From: Heliopora coerulea
Taxonomy: Eukaryota; Cnidaria; Anthozoa; Scleralcyonacea; Helioporidae
Assembly (NCBI GenBank): GCA_030142905.1
Contig: JASJOG010000046.1
Location: 134,501 to 198,500, forward strand
Reading direction: 5' to 3'
Length of the DNA: 64,000 nucleotides
Numbering within the stretch: position 1 is the stretch's first letter; each line of letters opens with the position of its first letter. Both the position numbers and the translations under genes were made by a program. The notes below the pieces were generated by a model, which had not been told where the DNA came from, ran no database searches, and saw only the letters and a program-made list of their open reading frames with translations. Positions 45,909-58,714 of this stretch are shown one piece after another.

Positions 45909-46423
45909 ATTTGTACCGTAACTTGAGGATGAAAGTATGGTAGATTTACATTTTCAGTTCTTCAGATGATGCAAAACACAAAGCTTTTTTTAACTCGTCT
46001 CCGGCACAGAGTAAACAATCAACCACAGGTCCAACTCGCAGTCGGCAGCTTTGATGTTTGTGTCCTCGCGCATGTTGCCTCGCGCATCTCATTAATTCAA
46101 ACCCCGCCATGTTCCTGGCAAGCGTCTAGCCCACTGACTTCCAAGTCAGTGGTCTAGCCCTGGCTGCATGTAGTCATGTGTTTTTCAACTTTCGTTCTCG
46201 GCTGAACTGAATTTTCGCATAATTGAAGTGGTTTTAGGGTCGTCGTCAACCTTAAATGTGATCGCAGGGCCAGAAGAGATAAGCGAAAAAATTGCTGATA
46301 AGCACATGTATACCAGTTGATCTTTTAACAGTTTTTGACTTGTTTAAAATCGTGATAAGATTAACAAGAATTCAGTACATGTTTGAATCCATCGAGCGTT
46401 GTCAACACGTTCGTACGCAGATC

Positions 46424-47323
46424 TAGGCTTTGATAGATTGTGCTCGTAAAACTAGCACATATTGCTACTAGCACTTCTCCCTTTTTACTACATCGTGCTG
46501 GGAAGTGTGTCAGTTTTTTTAAATTATGCTGATAATACTAAGAAGTGCGAAGAATATATGCTACTTGTTGTTTCTTTAAATAGTACGCATTGTAGCCGCA
46601 GTCGTGCAGTTGGTGTTACTTAACGTTAACATGTTAAATGAAATACAACATGCATTCGTTTGAAGCAGTTGTAACTGTCAAAATTATAACTGCAACTAGT
46701 TCATGCAGAGCCAATACTGTACTTTTTCGTACTGTTTAACAAACAACTCTGACCTTATCGCTTGTTGTACTGTGGCATAACACTAGCTTGCAGGTAATCT
46801 ACAAGGACATGATCTTGCAGGTCACTGAAACATGAGGAGAGCAGAGAGAATGCTCATGAGAATTACATTTTTCGCATCAGATGTTCCTCTCTTTCCATAG
46901 TTATTTCCCTTCAATTAATCTCAGAGTTCGTTGTCGGGTTATTTCAACTGTTCCTGGACCACTGCCTGTTTATGTCACTTCGTTTTCACGTTCTAAATCG
47001 CTGTCATCGTCCAAAACACTGTAAGTCGCCATCTTGATTTTTAAACAAACAGCGCTACAGTGGTACAGCCTACGGACAGTGGGTTAGTTGTCAGTAGAGA
47101 CTGGTTACGAAACTACAAACATTCTCAAGCTGTTTGACCGCTGATTACTAGTAAATTCTGATAGTAAACTCTTTCAGCATAGTAAAATGAGTAATTCAAT
47201 GCTTCAGAAGAAGCGGAAAATGATAATTATACTTGCAGTGCTTTTTTCGGGAAAATCGTGAAAATTTTGTTCATAATTGAAAATTATGCCAAAAATTGTG
47301 CGGGCACAATCTATCAAATCCTA
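46424..47323. mobile_element. 900-bp hAT MITE, copy B of 6540-7439
   Basis: Same TIRs and the same CGCAGATC target duplication. It was inherited through the duplication and is not an independent insertion. Confidence 0.88.
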
Positions 47324-47751
47324 CGCAGATCCACCAAATCTCGCGCCTTGGGCGTGTGACACACGCCTCAATGTTAATTCTCACGCTCACACGCCCAGTT
47401 TAGTTGATCACACGCCTCCGTTAGTTTGCTTGTCGAGCTCTTTGTGATATTAGAATTAAAAATCTTAATGTTAATATTAAAAGTTTAATGTTGATGTAAA
47501 ACAATTGCCAGAGATTAAAATGGTTTTTCCAGAAGCTTTAACTCATGTTCCGTATGGACCGTATTAAAATAACGAGCGATTTGTCTTCAAAAAAGTGTGT
47601 ACATCGGACGGAAATCTTTCCAGAAATCGCGAAAAATGCACTCATTGGGCTTACAAAACTTAAAATTTTTTAGGGGAGCATGACCCCAATTTCCCCAAGA
47701 AAGTTCGCGGCTTCACCACAAACGTGTTTGCTACGCCTTCAGCAGTCTCCA

Positions 47752-48829
47752 GTGAACTCTAAAAAGACTGGAACGATACCTCATTATGTCTGGCCTTACA
47801 ACCGAGTGAAGCCGACATGGGGGCAGCCATGTGGGTCAAAAACACTCGTGGGAAAAACTTGTACTGAACTTTTATTTTTCATGGACAGGTAATTCTAACA
47901 AATATGCAGTCCTAACGACATTCTATTCGACTTCACTAAGGACAAAAAAGAAAACTGTCAAAAAATCCGAAATTTGGGTGAATTTTTTCACGATAGGTTG
48001 CGTGCTTTACCACGTAGGGGACTGGGATGACCTGCAAATTGACCCACATGTCAACCTCCATGATGGCTTCAAAATATAGTTTGCAGGTATCATTGAACTC
48101 TAAAAAGACTGGAACGTTACCTCGCAGTACCAGGCTTCACGATTGAATGAAGCCGACATGGGGGTAGCCATGTAGGTCAAAAATAATCGTGGGAAAAAGT
48201 TGTATTGAACCTTTACTTTTCATTCACAGTTAATTCTGACAAATATGCAGTCCTACCGACATTTTCCTCTACTTACTATGAATAAAAAAGAAAACTGTCA
48301 AAATATCCGAAAGTTGGGTGATGTTTTTCACAACAGGTTTCGTGTTTTATTGCGTAAGGGACTGGGATGGACCTACACATCAAACTCTAAAAAGACTGGA
48401 ACGATGCCTGCAAACTGTATTTTGAAGCCATCATGGAGGCTGACATGTAGGTCAATTTGCAGGTCATCCCAGTCCCCTACGCAATAAAACACGAAACCTG
48501 TTGTGAAAAACATCACCCAACTTTCGGATTTTTTGACAGTTTTCTTTTTTATCCATAGTAAGCAGAGGAAAATGTCGGTAGGACCGCATATTTGTCAGAA
48601 TTAACTGTCAATGAAAAGTAAAGGTTCAATACAACTTTTCCCACGCGTGTTTTTGACCTACATGGCTGCCCCCATGTTGGCTTCATTCAATCGTGAAGCC
48701 TGGTGCTACGAGGTAGTGTTCCAGTCTTTTTAGAGTTCAATAGACCTACATGTCAGCCTCCACGATGGCTTCAAGATAAAGTTTGCAGCACTGATTTGCA
48801 GGTATCGCTCCAGTCTTTTTAGAGTTCAC
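47752..48829. mobile_element. Fold-back element, copy B of 7868-8945
   Basis: Same outer ends and nested arms. A few substitutions separate it from copy A; arms remain complementary. Confidence 0.88.
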
Positions 48830-50178
48830 CGGGTTGGACCTGTGGTTGATTATTTATTCTGTGTCTCAGAGCTACGCAAATTTGACCCCCAACCAAATCC
48901 AACATGGCAGCGTTTAATTTTCGTAAATGATTTGATAGTAAACTTGGGCCAATGCCTCCTCTAGTTCTACTTATAATCGCTATGGGTAGTAAGACCAGAC
49001 GGTTACCACAGATGACGATTATTAGCCTGGAGTATTTTTCAAGTAAACTGGAAACTTACTTCGTCCCAACCAACACGCAACGAATGATGGGAGGTACAGT
49101 AAGACATCCACTGGCTGACACCATGAGGAAAAGCTTCGGAGAAAGACAAAGAACTCGAGAGTTAGGTAGGCTTAGACAATTCACCTATTGCGCTCATTGT
49201 CTTCAGAGGTACAGCGTGCATAAGTAAAGAACAGACTTTAAATATATACCTTGACACTCCAGTAAAATCCTCTGGTATTAACCACAGTGAAATAGTAAAG
49301 TGTGCCCATGCCAGTAAGTGGGTTAATTTTCCTCATTCATCGAAACGTTAGTCTCTGTTCCTTAATAAATTATTCTTTTAAGTTACAAATTTGTCATGCC
49401 TTTATTCCGTGCAATATGGTGGGCACTTACTCTTTATGATTTGTAATTAACAAATAAAATTATGACTTTCACGATCAGAGTTTTTGGAGATTTGTTTAAA
49501 ATCACAAATCGGAATCTTCTGATGTGGCTGGTGTACTGCAGCAGTTGTAATTCCTTGGTATATTTTGTGTGCAAGATGTGGTTGTTTACTGAGCCTATTG
49601 GGAATTAGCCATATTTCTTTATGGAATTAATTTCGACCCCGTCAAATTTGTCTGGTATACAAACTTTTTTTGTTAAATCGTATGTGCTGAAGGAAGCAAG
49701 TTTATATACTGTGATGATGTGGCAAAATGATTTGAATTCAATGTGCAGAGAAAGGTTTCACTGATAATCTCATGCGAGTGCAGAACTTTCCTTAACTTAT
49801 TTGAAACTTTGCTCATTACCTCTTTTACCATGGTTAAATTGCAATGTGTAAGGAAATCCTTCCATGGTATTTGCTTGCTATATTTGTGGCTAATACTTCC
49901 AAAACATCTATTGTTAGCTAAAAGTTTTGAAAGTATACGATATACAATGACTTTGATGAGATATTCCTGCTTATTTTTTTTGTAGATCAGGAAAACGTAA
50001 CTGTAACACGAGATTGTTGCTTAAAGTCTGTTGTTGTTATTAGGATGGTGGTATAATCTTTCTGCTGTGATAGAGCTTTAAATTCAAAAAAAATCACAAA
50101 CTATTTTTCAAAAATTAATTCGAATCCTGACTTGTATAAACCTTTTTCATTCTCACTCTAAAACTTTGTAAAATGTGT
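48830..50178. other. No recognisable gene (copy B of 8946-10294)
   Basis: High identity to A until about 49.81 kb, then frequent substitutions begin. No gene seen. Confidence 0.55.
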
Positions 50179-50784
50179 CAGGCTCACAACATGTGTTCAA
50201 GGTTCTGGAACACATGGTGGTACAATCAGCCATCTTCACTATTTACAAAGATGCAGAGAGCACTATTTGCCATTGCAGTGAAGCACCATGCAGGTTCTAA
50301 TAGACCAACTAATAATGGTAATTCTTTTGATGACACAGTCACTGCTAGTACAGTCAATTTAGGAATAAACAGCTCTCAAACTGAGTGCAAAGCTGATGAA
50401 CATTCTAGCAAAATGTGGTAGCAGAACAGCAAGGGCAACAACTGTAAAAAAGCTTAAATTGCAAAGAGGAGGGTGGAATTGTACTAAACTCCTTAATATT
50501 GCTTAGAGCCACCAGCATCAATCAGCGGATATAAAATTAAACTTTGTGCTGTTCAATACAATACCACACAAAATTATTGGTTGTACAAATGTATGTTGTA
50601 GAGACAAATATGCTGGAACACAAATCAACCAGAACTTCTGTGTTTAAATTAGTCCTGTGAATGTTTGAAAATTGTTTATAAACAGCCAAATATTTGGCCT
50701 TTGTAAAAAGAAAATGACCTTGGATGGCCTCAAGCAAATGAAATTACCCAGACCATTTTTGGCGTAGAATAGAAAAAATAAAAT
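50179..50784 (+). repeat. Left arm of long inverted repeat (copy B)
   Basis: Equivalent of 10295-10900 at several percent divergence; its partner arm is 58086-58714. Confidence 0.85.
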
Positions 50785-52207
50785 CTGATCTGTGAACTGC
50801 AGATCTTCTCAGAGATGACACTGAGCCCTTTTGATAACAAATTTTGTACAAAAGCTGTTTGGATTGAGATGACATTGCCAAACTAGTCTAGAGGCAATTT
50901 AGCATATATTTCTGTGTGATAACCAATAAATAGAAGCAGTGTAGCTCTAACAGTTATGCATGCAAGGAATAAACTTTGGGAAGGCTGCAAATGGTATACT
51001 AATTTACATAGTTTAAATCAAATCTTGAGGCTGTGGCTGGATTTTTTTTCACTACCCAGCAAGTCAGGTATCTGGCCAGTTAGGTGAAATCACTATCCTG
51101 TGCATCCTTATTGTTAATGACATCATTGTGATATCCTCTTTTTGTTTTCACTCCAGCTTTTAATATTTTTTCATAAAAACCTCATTTTTGATAAAGACAT
51201 GTTAATAATTTTTAACTAGTCAGATATTTTGAAAGCCCATAGATTAGTCTACTTGGTGTTGTCATGGCAACATGATAACATTTAATGTGTGTCATTGTGC
51301 GATGTGTGAAAGAACATTTATAACTCTTAATTAAAACACAAGACTGTTCTTTAACATATCTATTCAGCATGACAATTTGCAACTGTTAGAAAAATTTAAT
51401 AAAAGTGTTGTATAGATTTTTTTCAATTATAAAATATTATATAATTTTTACCCTGTAGTTTTTCTTAAAAGTTAAAAAATATAAAGGTTTGCATGATCAA
51501 AATATGGTAAACATTTGAGAATATGCTACAGGGAGTGTTTGAGGAAATGCCTTGACAATGTTTTGGGTATGTTTAATTAAACCATGGAGCAAAAACTAAT
51601 GGAAAAATAACTCACTAGCAGAAAGATAATAGCAGGTGCAGGACTGAAACTATAGGGAACCTCCACAAAAATTGGGTGCTTCATTGGTAGGTTTGAACAA
51701 AGAGGAAAAAATTTAAAAGTAGTGCTCTGCCAAAAATGAGAAAATGAGGCACAGATATTTAGGTGAAAGCTCTTCACATTTTACTCTGATAAAGGGCCTC
51801 CCTAATTATGATGAGTAAACAAATGGAAACAGGAAACTTGAAAGCAAATACCATGGCAATATCATCAACCTTTTCAGTCCAATGACTGATGATGTCAAAT
51901 CAGTGAAACAGCTTTGTGATGAATCTAAAATTTGGTATTTTGTTAAAATATCAATCAAAACCACTTGAAATGTTGCATATGGATGCAGACCATAGACTAA
52001 ATTGATTCAAAGTTTATGGTAACAATTACAATAACATGCAGATGTCTTAAGTAATAAAACAACATAGTCTGTTTTCATTTATGTTAAGCATTTTTGAGTC
52101 CAGGACCAGGCTAAGTTGATTTCAATTATATAGTAACTATATTAACAGACTGGTTTCCTGATATCTTAATTTCTGAAACAATATTATCTGTTTTCTTTCA
52201 TGTGTAG
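50785..52207. other. No recognisable gene
   Basis: CpG-poor intron-like sequence matching 10901-12333. Confidence 0.5.
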
Positions 52208-52336
52208 AGCATTTTTGAGTCCAGCAGCTGGAAATGTTTTCAGTACCTTTACTGATGTGAAAACCAAGTCTGAAATTGAAGACCTGTTCTGTCTTGGTAA
52301 AAGGCATTTAGAAAATTATGCTATGGGTGCTGAGAG
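52208..52336 (+). CDS. Candidate internal exon, copy B of 12334-12462
   Basis: Acceptor TGTGTAG and donor GAGAG|GTATGT are intact and the frame is open (AFLSPAAGNVFSTFTDV to GAE). Four differences from A, two silent, suggest mild constraint at best. Confidence 0.5.
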
Positions 52337-53502
52337 GTATGTGAACAAATTTGTTATCCTGGCAATAAGGTTATATAAACAGCATTCAGTTTTTGGTATT
52401 CTGTATCCATGTAAACTATTTTATGTGGTTTCAGATCAATTTTGTTGAAACAGACAAATTTAGATTTGTCACAATTTTGATTGTTTTGATATTATATGCC
52501 TTATTTGCATAGTATAAAATCTGAAAACCCAATAGAATTGAGAACTGGAAATAGGCAAATTTAAAATAGTCACTTCTGTTTGACTGACTTGGCATCATGT
52601 ACTGTTTTATTTGGGCTGCTTACACCTGTAAGGTAGCCTGAATCTAGGCATTGGCTGTAATTATTTTTATATATTTATTTATATTTTTTTATCTAACATA
52701 TATTCATAAATTTTTGTTTTCTTTTTTTTTTAATTGTTTTTTAATAGGCTTTTTAAAATGACTTGCAAAATCATAGTCTATGATGTTAGCTGTGCACTTT
52801 TTGCTTGGATATTCACACACTCATCTATGAATGTAGACACTCCCACAAAGTTCTAAAACAGTCTTCACTGGGACCTGTCTAACAATCACCTTTCCACAGG
52901 TTGATGTTGTATAATTATGTGACTTCACCATCCCCACTTGACTAGTCAACTGACTGGAGTAGAAGTTGGTTGGTTAAGTAAAAGTTTGATAAAAATTAGT
53001 CATAGTGAACTATAATATGTGAAATGAGAGAACTGAGCAACTATGACAGTGTCTTGAACATTTAAATTCTGCATGTGTGTTAATATTGAAGCTCTGCTAT
53101 TTGTATTAACTAATGTAGCAAAGAAAATTAACATTGTTTATCCTTCTTTGAAAGAAATGGAGTATTTGGTAAATGAATTGCGATGTATAATGATCACATA
53201 ACCTTAACATGAAGTTAAAGTTGTCTAAATGTAGGCTGTTGCGACATATTGATATTTTCGATAAATATCAATATTTTAAAAATATTGATATTCAATTTTT
53301 GGAATATCGAGAATATCGAAAACTTTTTTTGGACAACTTAATGTCCTTTTTTCTGTGGCAATTTTTCTCTGATAAAGTTTACAAAACATGTGTATGATGG
53401 CACAATTGCAGCAATGACTCATAAAAATGGAATTTGCACTAATTTGAATTAGTAGAAACTTAGTCAAGTACTATTGCAAATGCTGCATTCTGATTGGCTA
53501 TG

Positions 53503-53740
53503 CTACTCGCTATCTATTCGTCGATAGATAGCGAGTAGTGAAAATGGCTTCAGCCTCTCGTTTTTGTGAAGTTTCTGAAGATGAAATAGATTGCCTACTT
53601 GAAAGTGCAATCCCAGAGAAGACGAAAAATGTTCTGTGCAAAGTGTTTCTACTAAAACAATTAGATTATTCACTCTCGATTTCTATGAGGTGATAGTTGA
53701 CTCAGGCTTCGCCCTTGTCAACTATCACCTCATAGAAATC
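53503..53740. repeat. Nested module: two perfect hairpins flanking a small frame
   Basis: Hairpin 1 is 53503-53538 (15-bp perfect stem CTACTCGCTATCTAT, 6-nt loop). Hairpin 2 is 53678-53740 (24-bp perfect stem, 15-nt loop). The 49-codon frame between them ends inside hairpin 2. Confidence 0.9.
53544..53693 (+). CDS. Small 49-codon frame (MASASRFCEVSEDEID...)
   Basis: ATG 53544 to TGA 53691-53693. The start, RFCEVSEDEIDCLLES, then IPEKTKNV, resembles the N-terminal segment found in Crypton-type tyrosine recombinases and related domesticated proteins (a short helical region before the core-binding domain). The likeness is by eye. If right, this is a truncated leader captured in a fold-back module within a hAT. 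Confidence 0.35.
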   Translation: MASASRFCEVSEDEIDCLLESAIPEKTKNVLCKVFLLKQLDYSLSISMR

Positions 53741-53875
53741 TCGAGCTCATAATATAATTGTTATAATGCAATGGCGTGTGCCTACGTGGGACCTTTAAAA
53801 ACAAAGTATCAAATTATCATATTCCTTGCTAACTTTATGAGTTCTGTTGCGAAGCAAAGGATAAACATTAACAAT

Positions 53876-54103
53876 ATGTCAAATCAAAGAAGTCCTGTGT
53901 GGAATTACTTTAAGAAAAATAATGAAAATGCTGACCCCACGTGTCAGCTCTGTAACAAAACTGTGAAAACTAAAGCGGGAAACACAACGAATTTGATGTC
54001 GCATCTAAAATCAAATCGTCTTATGGTGTATACAATGCTGAACAAAGCAAGGAAAGGAAGTTCATCTTCAAGCAGCACAATAGCCAAATCACCACGCATG
54101 TAA
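53876..54103 (+). pseudogene. BED zinc finger protein fragment
   Basis: From ATG 53876, 75 codons. The start is VWNYFKK, then the ligands C23 and C26 (CQLC) and the NTTNLMSHLK signature with H43; the final ligand His expected at position 48 is Arg. A Ser-rich tail ends at TAA... the frame closes at 54103 without any transposase catalytic domain. BED fingers bind DNA, often transposon ends; with one ligand lost, folding is doubtful. Confidence 0.8.
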
Positions 54104-55006
54104 CAGGACTCCACACACGTCGAGATTAGTACCCTCATACCATGCTTTGCACGGTGAGCAAGGGGATAAATCTTTACACGTTTATAAACCATTTTAAATA
54201 AATCTTTAATGTTTGACTGCTTCCTTGAAACTTTGTCTTTCGCTGTTCATTATGTGGTATACAACTTTACATGCATATACATTTGTCTGGTTCGATATTT
54301 TGATATAGTAGATATTATTGATATTTTTTTTTTGATATCGATATATCGTTTTTTTCAATATCGCAACAGCCTATCTAAATGGTTGACCTTTGATTGTTTG
54401 GTGCACCTTTCTATGTAGTAATTCAGTACATTGCTATAATACAGCACAGTTGAACTGTTTGGTCCCATATGTAACAATGTTATATAAGGAAGGATTGAGA
54501 TCAAAAATCCCAGGATCACTTCATAATAAATAAATAATTTATCTAAATATGCTTTTGCATATGGTAATATCAACTGCAAGCAGAAATGTGCTGGGTGTCG
54601 TGTTGCTCAGTATTACTGTATTTCTGTAGGCTGTGAACAAATGCAAATGGGAAATAAGGCAAAATAATTTGGGAAACTAAAAACATAGACCTCTCCTAAG
54701 TTAAATTCATCATCATAAGGTTACTTGAGGTTGAAATACCAACACAGATGGTGCAATAGTTCTCAAAACTTTGTCATTTTCCAAACAATTCCTCAAATCT
54801 GTTTTAACTGTTTCCATCAAAGTCAAATTCAAGAGTTTTCCCTAGTTACTTGGTCAGGGATTTTGTCACTTAGAGTAGTGCAGTATAACTGGGCATTATG
54901 TTATTCCAATATTTTGCAAGAAAGGATGTGGCAGATAACACTCAAATTTTGTTGAGCATTCTTCCAGTCACATGACACAATCTTTGAACAATACTGTTAT
55001 AGTATA

Positions 55007-55442
55007 AAAGAAAGCAAATTCTGAAAACCAAGGTCATCTTTCAACTTAAGATTTAAGTTAAAAGGTGAAAACTGTGAAATGGTGATATTTCGATTTTATT
55101 ACAAAATAATCTTCAGACCAAGTGAACTTATATAAGAGAACCTAAGGTTTATATCACCACACTGGATCAACACTTGTCACTTACTGACACATCAATCATT
55201 TGTAAATAGAGTATGCATTTTCTCAATTCTTCATCAATGATGTAATCATTTCTCATGTATATATATAAACCTTAGGTTCTCTTATGTAAGTTTACTTGGT
55301 CTGAAGATGGTTTTGCAATAAAATCGAAATATTACCATTTCACAGTTTTCATCTTTTGTTGACTTAAATCTTAAGTTGAAAGATGACCTTGGTTTTTGGA
55401 ATTTGCTTTCTTTTATATTTTTTGAAGCTGTTGGCTGGTCAT
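55007..55442. mobile_element. 436-bp inverted-repeat insertion, B only
   Basis: About 150-bp arms (AAAGAAAGCAAATTC... against GAATTTGCTTTCTTT) surround a short centre. It is flanked by a 12-bp duplication TGTTATAGTATA (54995-55006 and 55443-55454), single-copy in A at 13916-13927. Each arm carries a CTGAAGAT-stem-CGAAAT motif like the Penelope-associated ones at 22323 and 27631. Twelve-base duplications and inverted terminal modules would fit a Penelope-derived non-autonomous unit. Confidence 0.85.
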
Positions 55443-55641
55443 TGTTATAGTATACAAGCAATATTTACTGACCAGAAAATATAAATAGTATTCTATGACA
55501 CCTATGTGCCAGTGTTGACACAAAATGAAACAAAAAGTTATTTATGTGGGAAAATGTCCTGGCAGTCATCCCTTTCAAAAGTGGTACTCAAGGACTTACT
55601 GTAAGCAAATACCAATCAGTAAATGAAGATTTTTTTTTCAT

Positions 55642-55748
55642 TTGTCTTCTGGAAAATTATGTGTATGAAATGGTAGCCATGGTGAAAATTTTGGTTGCAA
55701 ACTTTCATACATTTTTTGATGTTTTAAAATTAACACTATGGTGTACAT
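55642..55748 (+). pseudogene. Degenerate counterpart of exon candidate 14115-14221
   Basis: The frame is still open, but the acceptor CAG is CAT and the last exon bases GCAG are ACAT before GTAAGT. Splicing as in A is not possible, so this copy, if ever an exon, is dead. Confidence 0.4.
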
Positions 55749-58085
55749 GTAAGTAGTTTAAACTTAGGATTATTAGAATGGGTCAAAAGTTGACAATTCA
55801 AGTTGTACCAGATTTGAATGAATTTTATTAGTGTCTGATGTTTCAATAGCCACATTGGTGGTTATGGTAATTGTCAAGGAGGAAGTGTTAGATTCACCTG
55901 TCTTGTCTGGTTTGTTGAGCAGCTGTATCAGTTGTATGCATCTTCAAAGGCATGTACATGTATGTCACTGGTATGTGTGGGTGTTAAGTGTGGTTCAACA
56001 TCCATTAGTGTGAATTTGTACAACTGCTGTTAAGTATTTGTGGGTGTTAGCATGGATCTGTTGTTAGTTGGTATGTGTAAGGTGCCAATAATACATCATT
56101 GGCAGTACATCATAGCATGTCAGTATTGGAATACATCAAATTTGTTTGTTGTTGGGAAGCTCGTATAACAACCACAAGACTAATAAAATGTTTTAGTTTG
56201 TTAAAACAATTACCCCATTCTTGTTTCTGAAACTTCTACAACATATTCAAAAGGCTTCTGGTAAGCAAGGATTTATTGCAGTTGTCTAAAAGTTTACTAG
56301 TTGGTATATTAACATATGGATTAAAAAAAGATGCCTAAGTTTGTATAAATTCTGACCACTTTATAATTTCCTGAATTATTTCTGTTTTTAGCTCAGTCCA
56401 TGAGCACTAGACTTGCACAAATTTTGTTAACCCATGAAGGGGCAAGTGCACAACATATCATTTTACTGTGGCCAATGTCAGATGGTTTTACTTGTCAAGG
56501 GGATGAGCCTTAGCCCTCAATGAGTTAACAAACATCTCCTTAAAAAACGATAGTGACAATTTTAAAAATCTGAAACATTTTTTTGTTCCTGAGTCAGTCT
56601 ACCAGATTGCAAGTTATAAGGGTATTCTGATAAATCCATGTTTACTGTTTGGTTTTTGAATACAGAGTGGAAGTCTTAGAAACAAGGACAAGGAAATTTG
56701 TTTTTTCATTCAGTCAAACCAAAGGCATTTTATTTACAGTCTTCAAGTCTTCAATCAAAAGTAGGTTATTTATATTTGAGTTGTAGATGAAATGCTGTAA
56801 CATTTAACCAAAGATGTACCCTGAATGTATACTGTAACTTTAACAGTTTTTGTTCTAAGCTGATATGCCAAGTTTTCACACATAAGACATTGTTTGTATC
56901 TGGTACTGAATGCAATACACTGAGCTGAATCCCAGTCAATGTTGCATTTCCCATGTAGGTGGTGTTCAGCATTGTGTTTAGTTCTGTCCCAGAGACAAAA
57001 CTAGTCACATTTTTGCTCACCACTGCCAACAAACAAAACAGAACATTGACTTTGACTTAGGTGAATGTGTCATGATGAACACCAATTGCATACAGCAACT
57101 TACATTGTTAATTCTTATGTTAATCAATTAAGGGGCAGGTGCTCTGCTATGCTGAATAAAATTGGCTGGTGTTAGCCAAAATTAAATTTTAAAATGTACC
57201 TTTGCCCCTCAGCAGATTATTCAAGAGGACAGTTGATCTATTTGGGGCAGATGATCTACTTTGCACTTTAAAATCATTTGATATTAAAATGATCATTGTC
57301 TATTCCATTTTCTCTTCAAAAATTAGATATTGAGATTACATGGTATCTGAAGGAAGCAATTGACCACCACTGAATGTTCAAAGTTACTTATTTTGAAGGG
57401 AACTTTTGCATGGTTGACTGAAGTGTCATAAGAATACCTGAAAACAATTGCTTTTAAACTAAAATATGTGAAAGTCCATGGAGTCTGGTATGCTGTGCAC
57501 TGAAACAGTCTTCTGGTGTCAATCGCAAGATATTTTCATCAAAATTAGTGAGTGTTCATTTTTCCTTATTACCCTTTTATCTGTATCTTCTGATACTGGT
57601 ATGTGTATGGTGTATCTTCTGTAATTTGTTTGCCAAGGTGAGAAATTTATGAACGATTACCATTGTATATTAAAAACAGAAATTCATCATAAGATATTTC
57701 AAATTGTAAAAGAATCAAGAATTCTTGGTTTTTATCTGTTTCCATGTACGACTCAATATTTCTGATGAGGGAGCTAAACCTTCCAATATTTTTGGCCTGG
57801 GGCTAAAAAGCTTGCTTGTTACTGTACCTAGGATAACAAATGGTATATGAAAACTGTATAAAGTAAAACTCACCTAAGTCGGACTTACTAAACTTTGATC
57901 TTTGGCTATCTCAAATGTATCAAAAAGTCCTGTTGATTTCTAACTTTACATCCAAGTAACACAACTCGGATTTTGCTTAACTTGGATGAAATTTTGATGC
58001 ACAATTGAATCTGACTTAGGTGAGTTTACTGTATGTTATGATATCTTTATTAAGAATAATTTATGGATGATGATCCTGGGCTCAA
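55749..58085. other. No recognisable gene (copy B of 14222-16552)
   Basis: CpG-poor sequence with short frames only. Confidence 0.5.
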
Positions 58086-58714
58086 ATTTTATTTTTTCTA
58101 ACCTTAGCCAAAAATGGCATATGTAGTTTCATCTGCTTGTGGCTATCCAAGGCCATTTTCTTTTTTACCAAGGCCAAATATTTTGCTGTTTGTAAACAAC
58201 TTTCAAACATTCAAAGGACCAACTTATACCCTTAACACAGAAGTTTTGGTTGGTTTGTGTTCCAACATACTTGCTCTCACAATATATATTTGTACAACCA
58301 ATAATTTTGCATGGTACTGTACTGAACAGCACAAAGTTTGACATGTGTGCTGATTGATGCTGTTGGCCCTAAGCAACATTAAGGAGTTTAGTACAATTCT
58401 AACCTCCTCTTTACTGTATATTCTAGCCAGTTGTAATTTCAGCTTTTTACAGTTGTTACTCTTGCTGTTCTGCCACCACTTTTTGCTAGAATGTTCATCA
58501 GCTTTGCACTCAGTTTGAGAGCTGTTTATTCCTAAATTGACTGTACTAGCAGTGACTTTGTCATCAAAAGAACTAACATTATTAGTTGGTCTATTAGAAC
58601 CTGTCTGTTGCTTCACTGCAATGCCAAATAGTGCTCTCTGCATCTTTGTAAATAGTGAAATGGCTGATTGTACCACCACGTGTTCCAGAACCTTGAACAC
58701 ATGTTGTGAGCCTG
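58086..58714 (-). repeat. Right arm of long inverted repeat (copy B)
   Basis: Equivalent of 16553-17179. Here the minus-strand frame 58224-58721 is open for 165 codons, whereas all other arms are interrupted. No domain recognised, and unequal preservation among four copies argues against a conserved protein. Confidence 0.8.

Larger units (their letters stand above)
53232..54373 (+). mobile_element. 1142-bp hAT-like element with BED finger, B only
   Basis: Inverted ends TAGGCTGTTGCGA / TCGCAACAGCCTA with ATATCGATA-rich subterminal sequence, and a perfect 8-bp duplication TCTAAATG (53224-53231 and 54374-54381). The empty site is in copy A at 13351-13358. It lacks a transposase core, carrying only a BED-type finger and a nested hairpin module. 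Confidence 0.94.

Noticed and set aside
46131..46152. Perfect palindrome CCACTGACTTCCAAGTCAGTGG as a regulatory site
   Set aside because: Copy A has a mismatch at the same place (CCACGGAC) and there is no gene context, so functional significance is unsupported.
48952..49227. 91-codon open frame in copy B
   Set aside because: Copy A carries a stop at the corresponding place and no conservation pattern supports coding.
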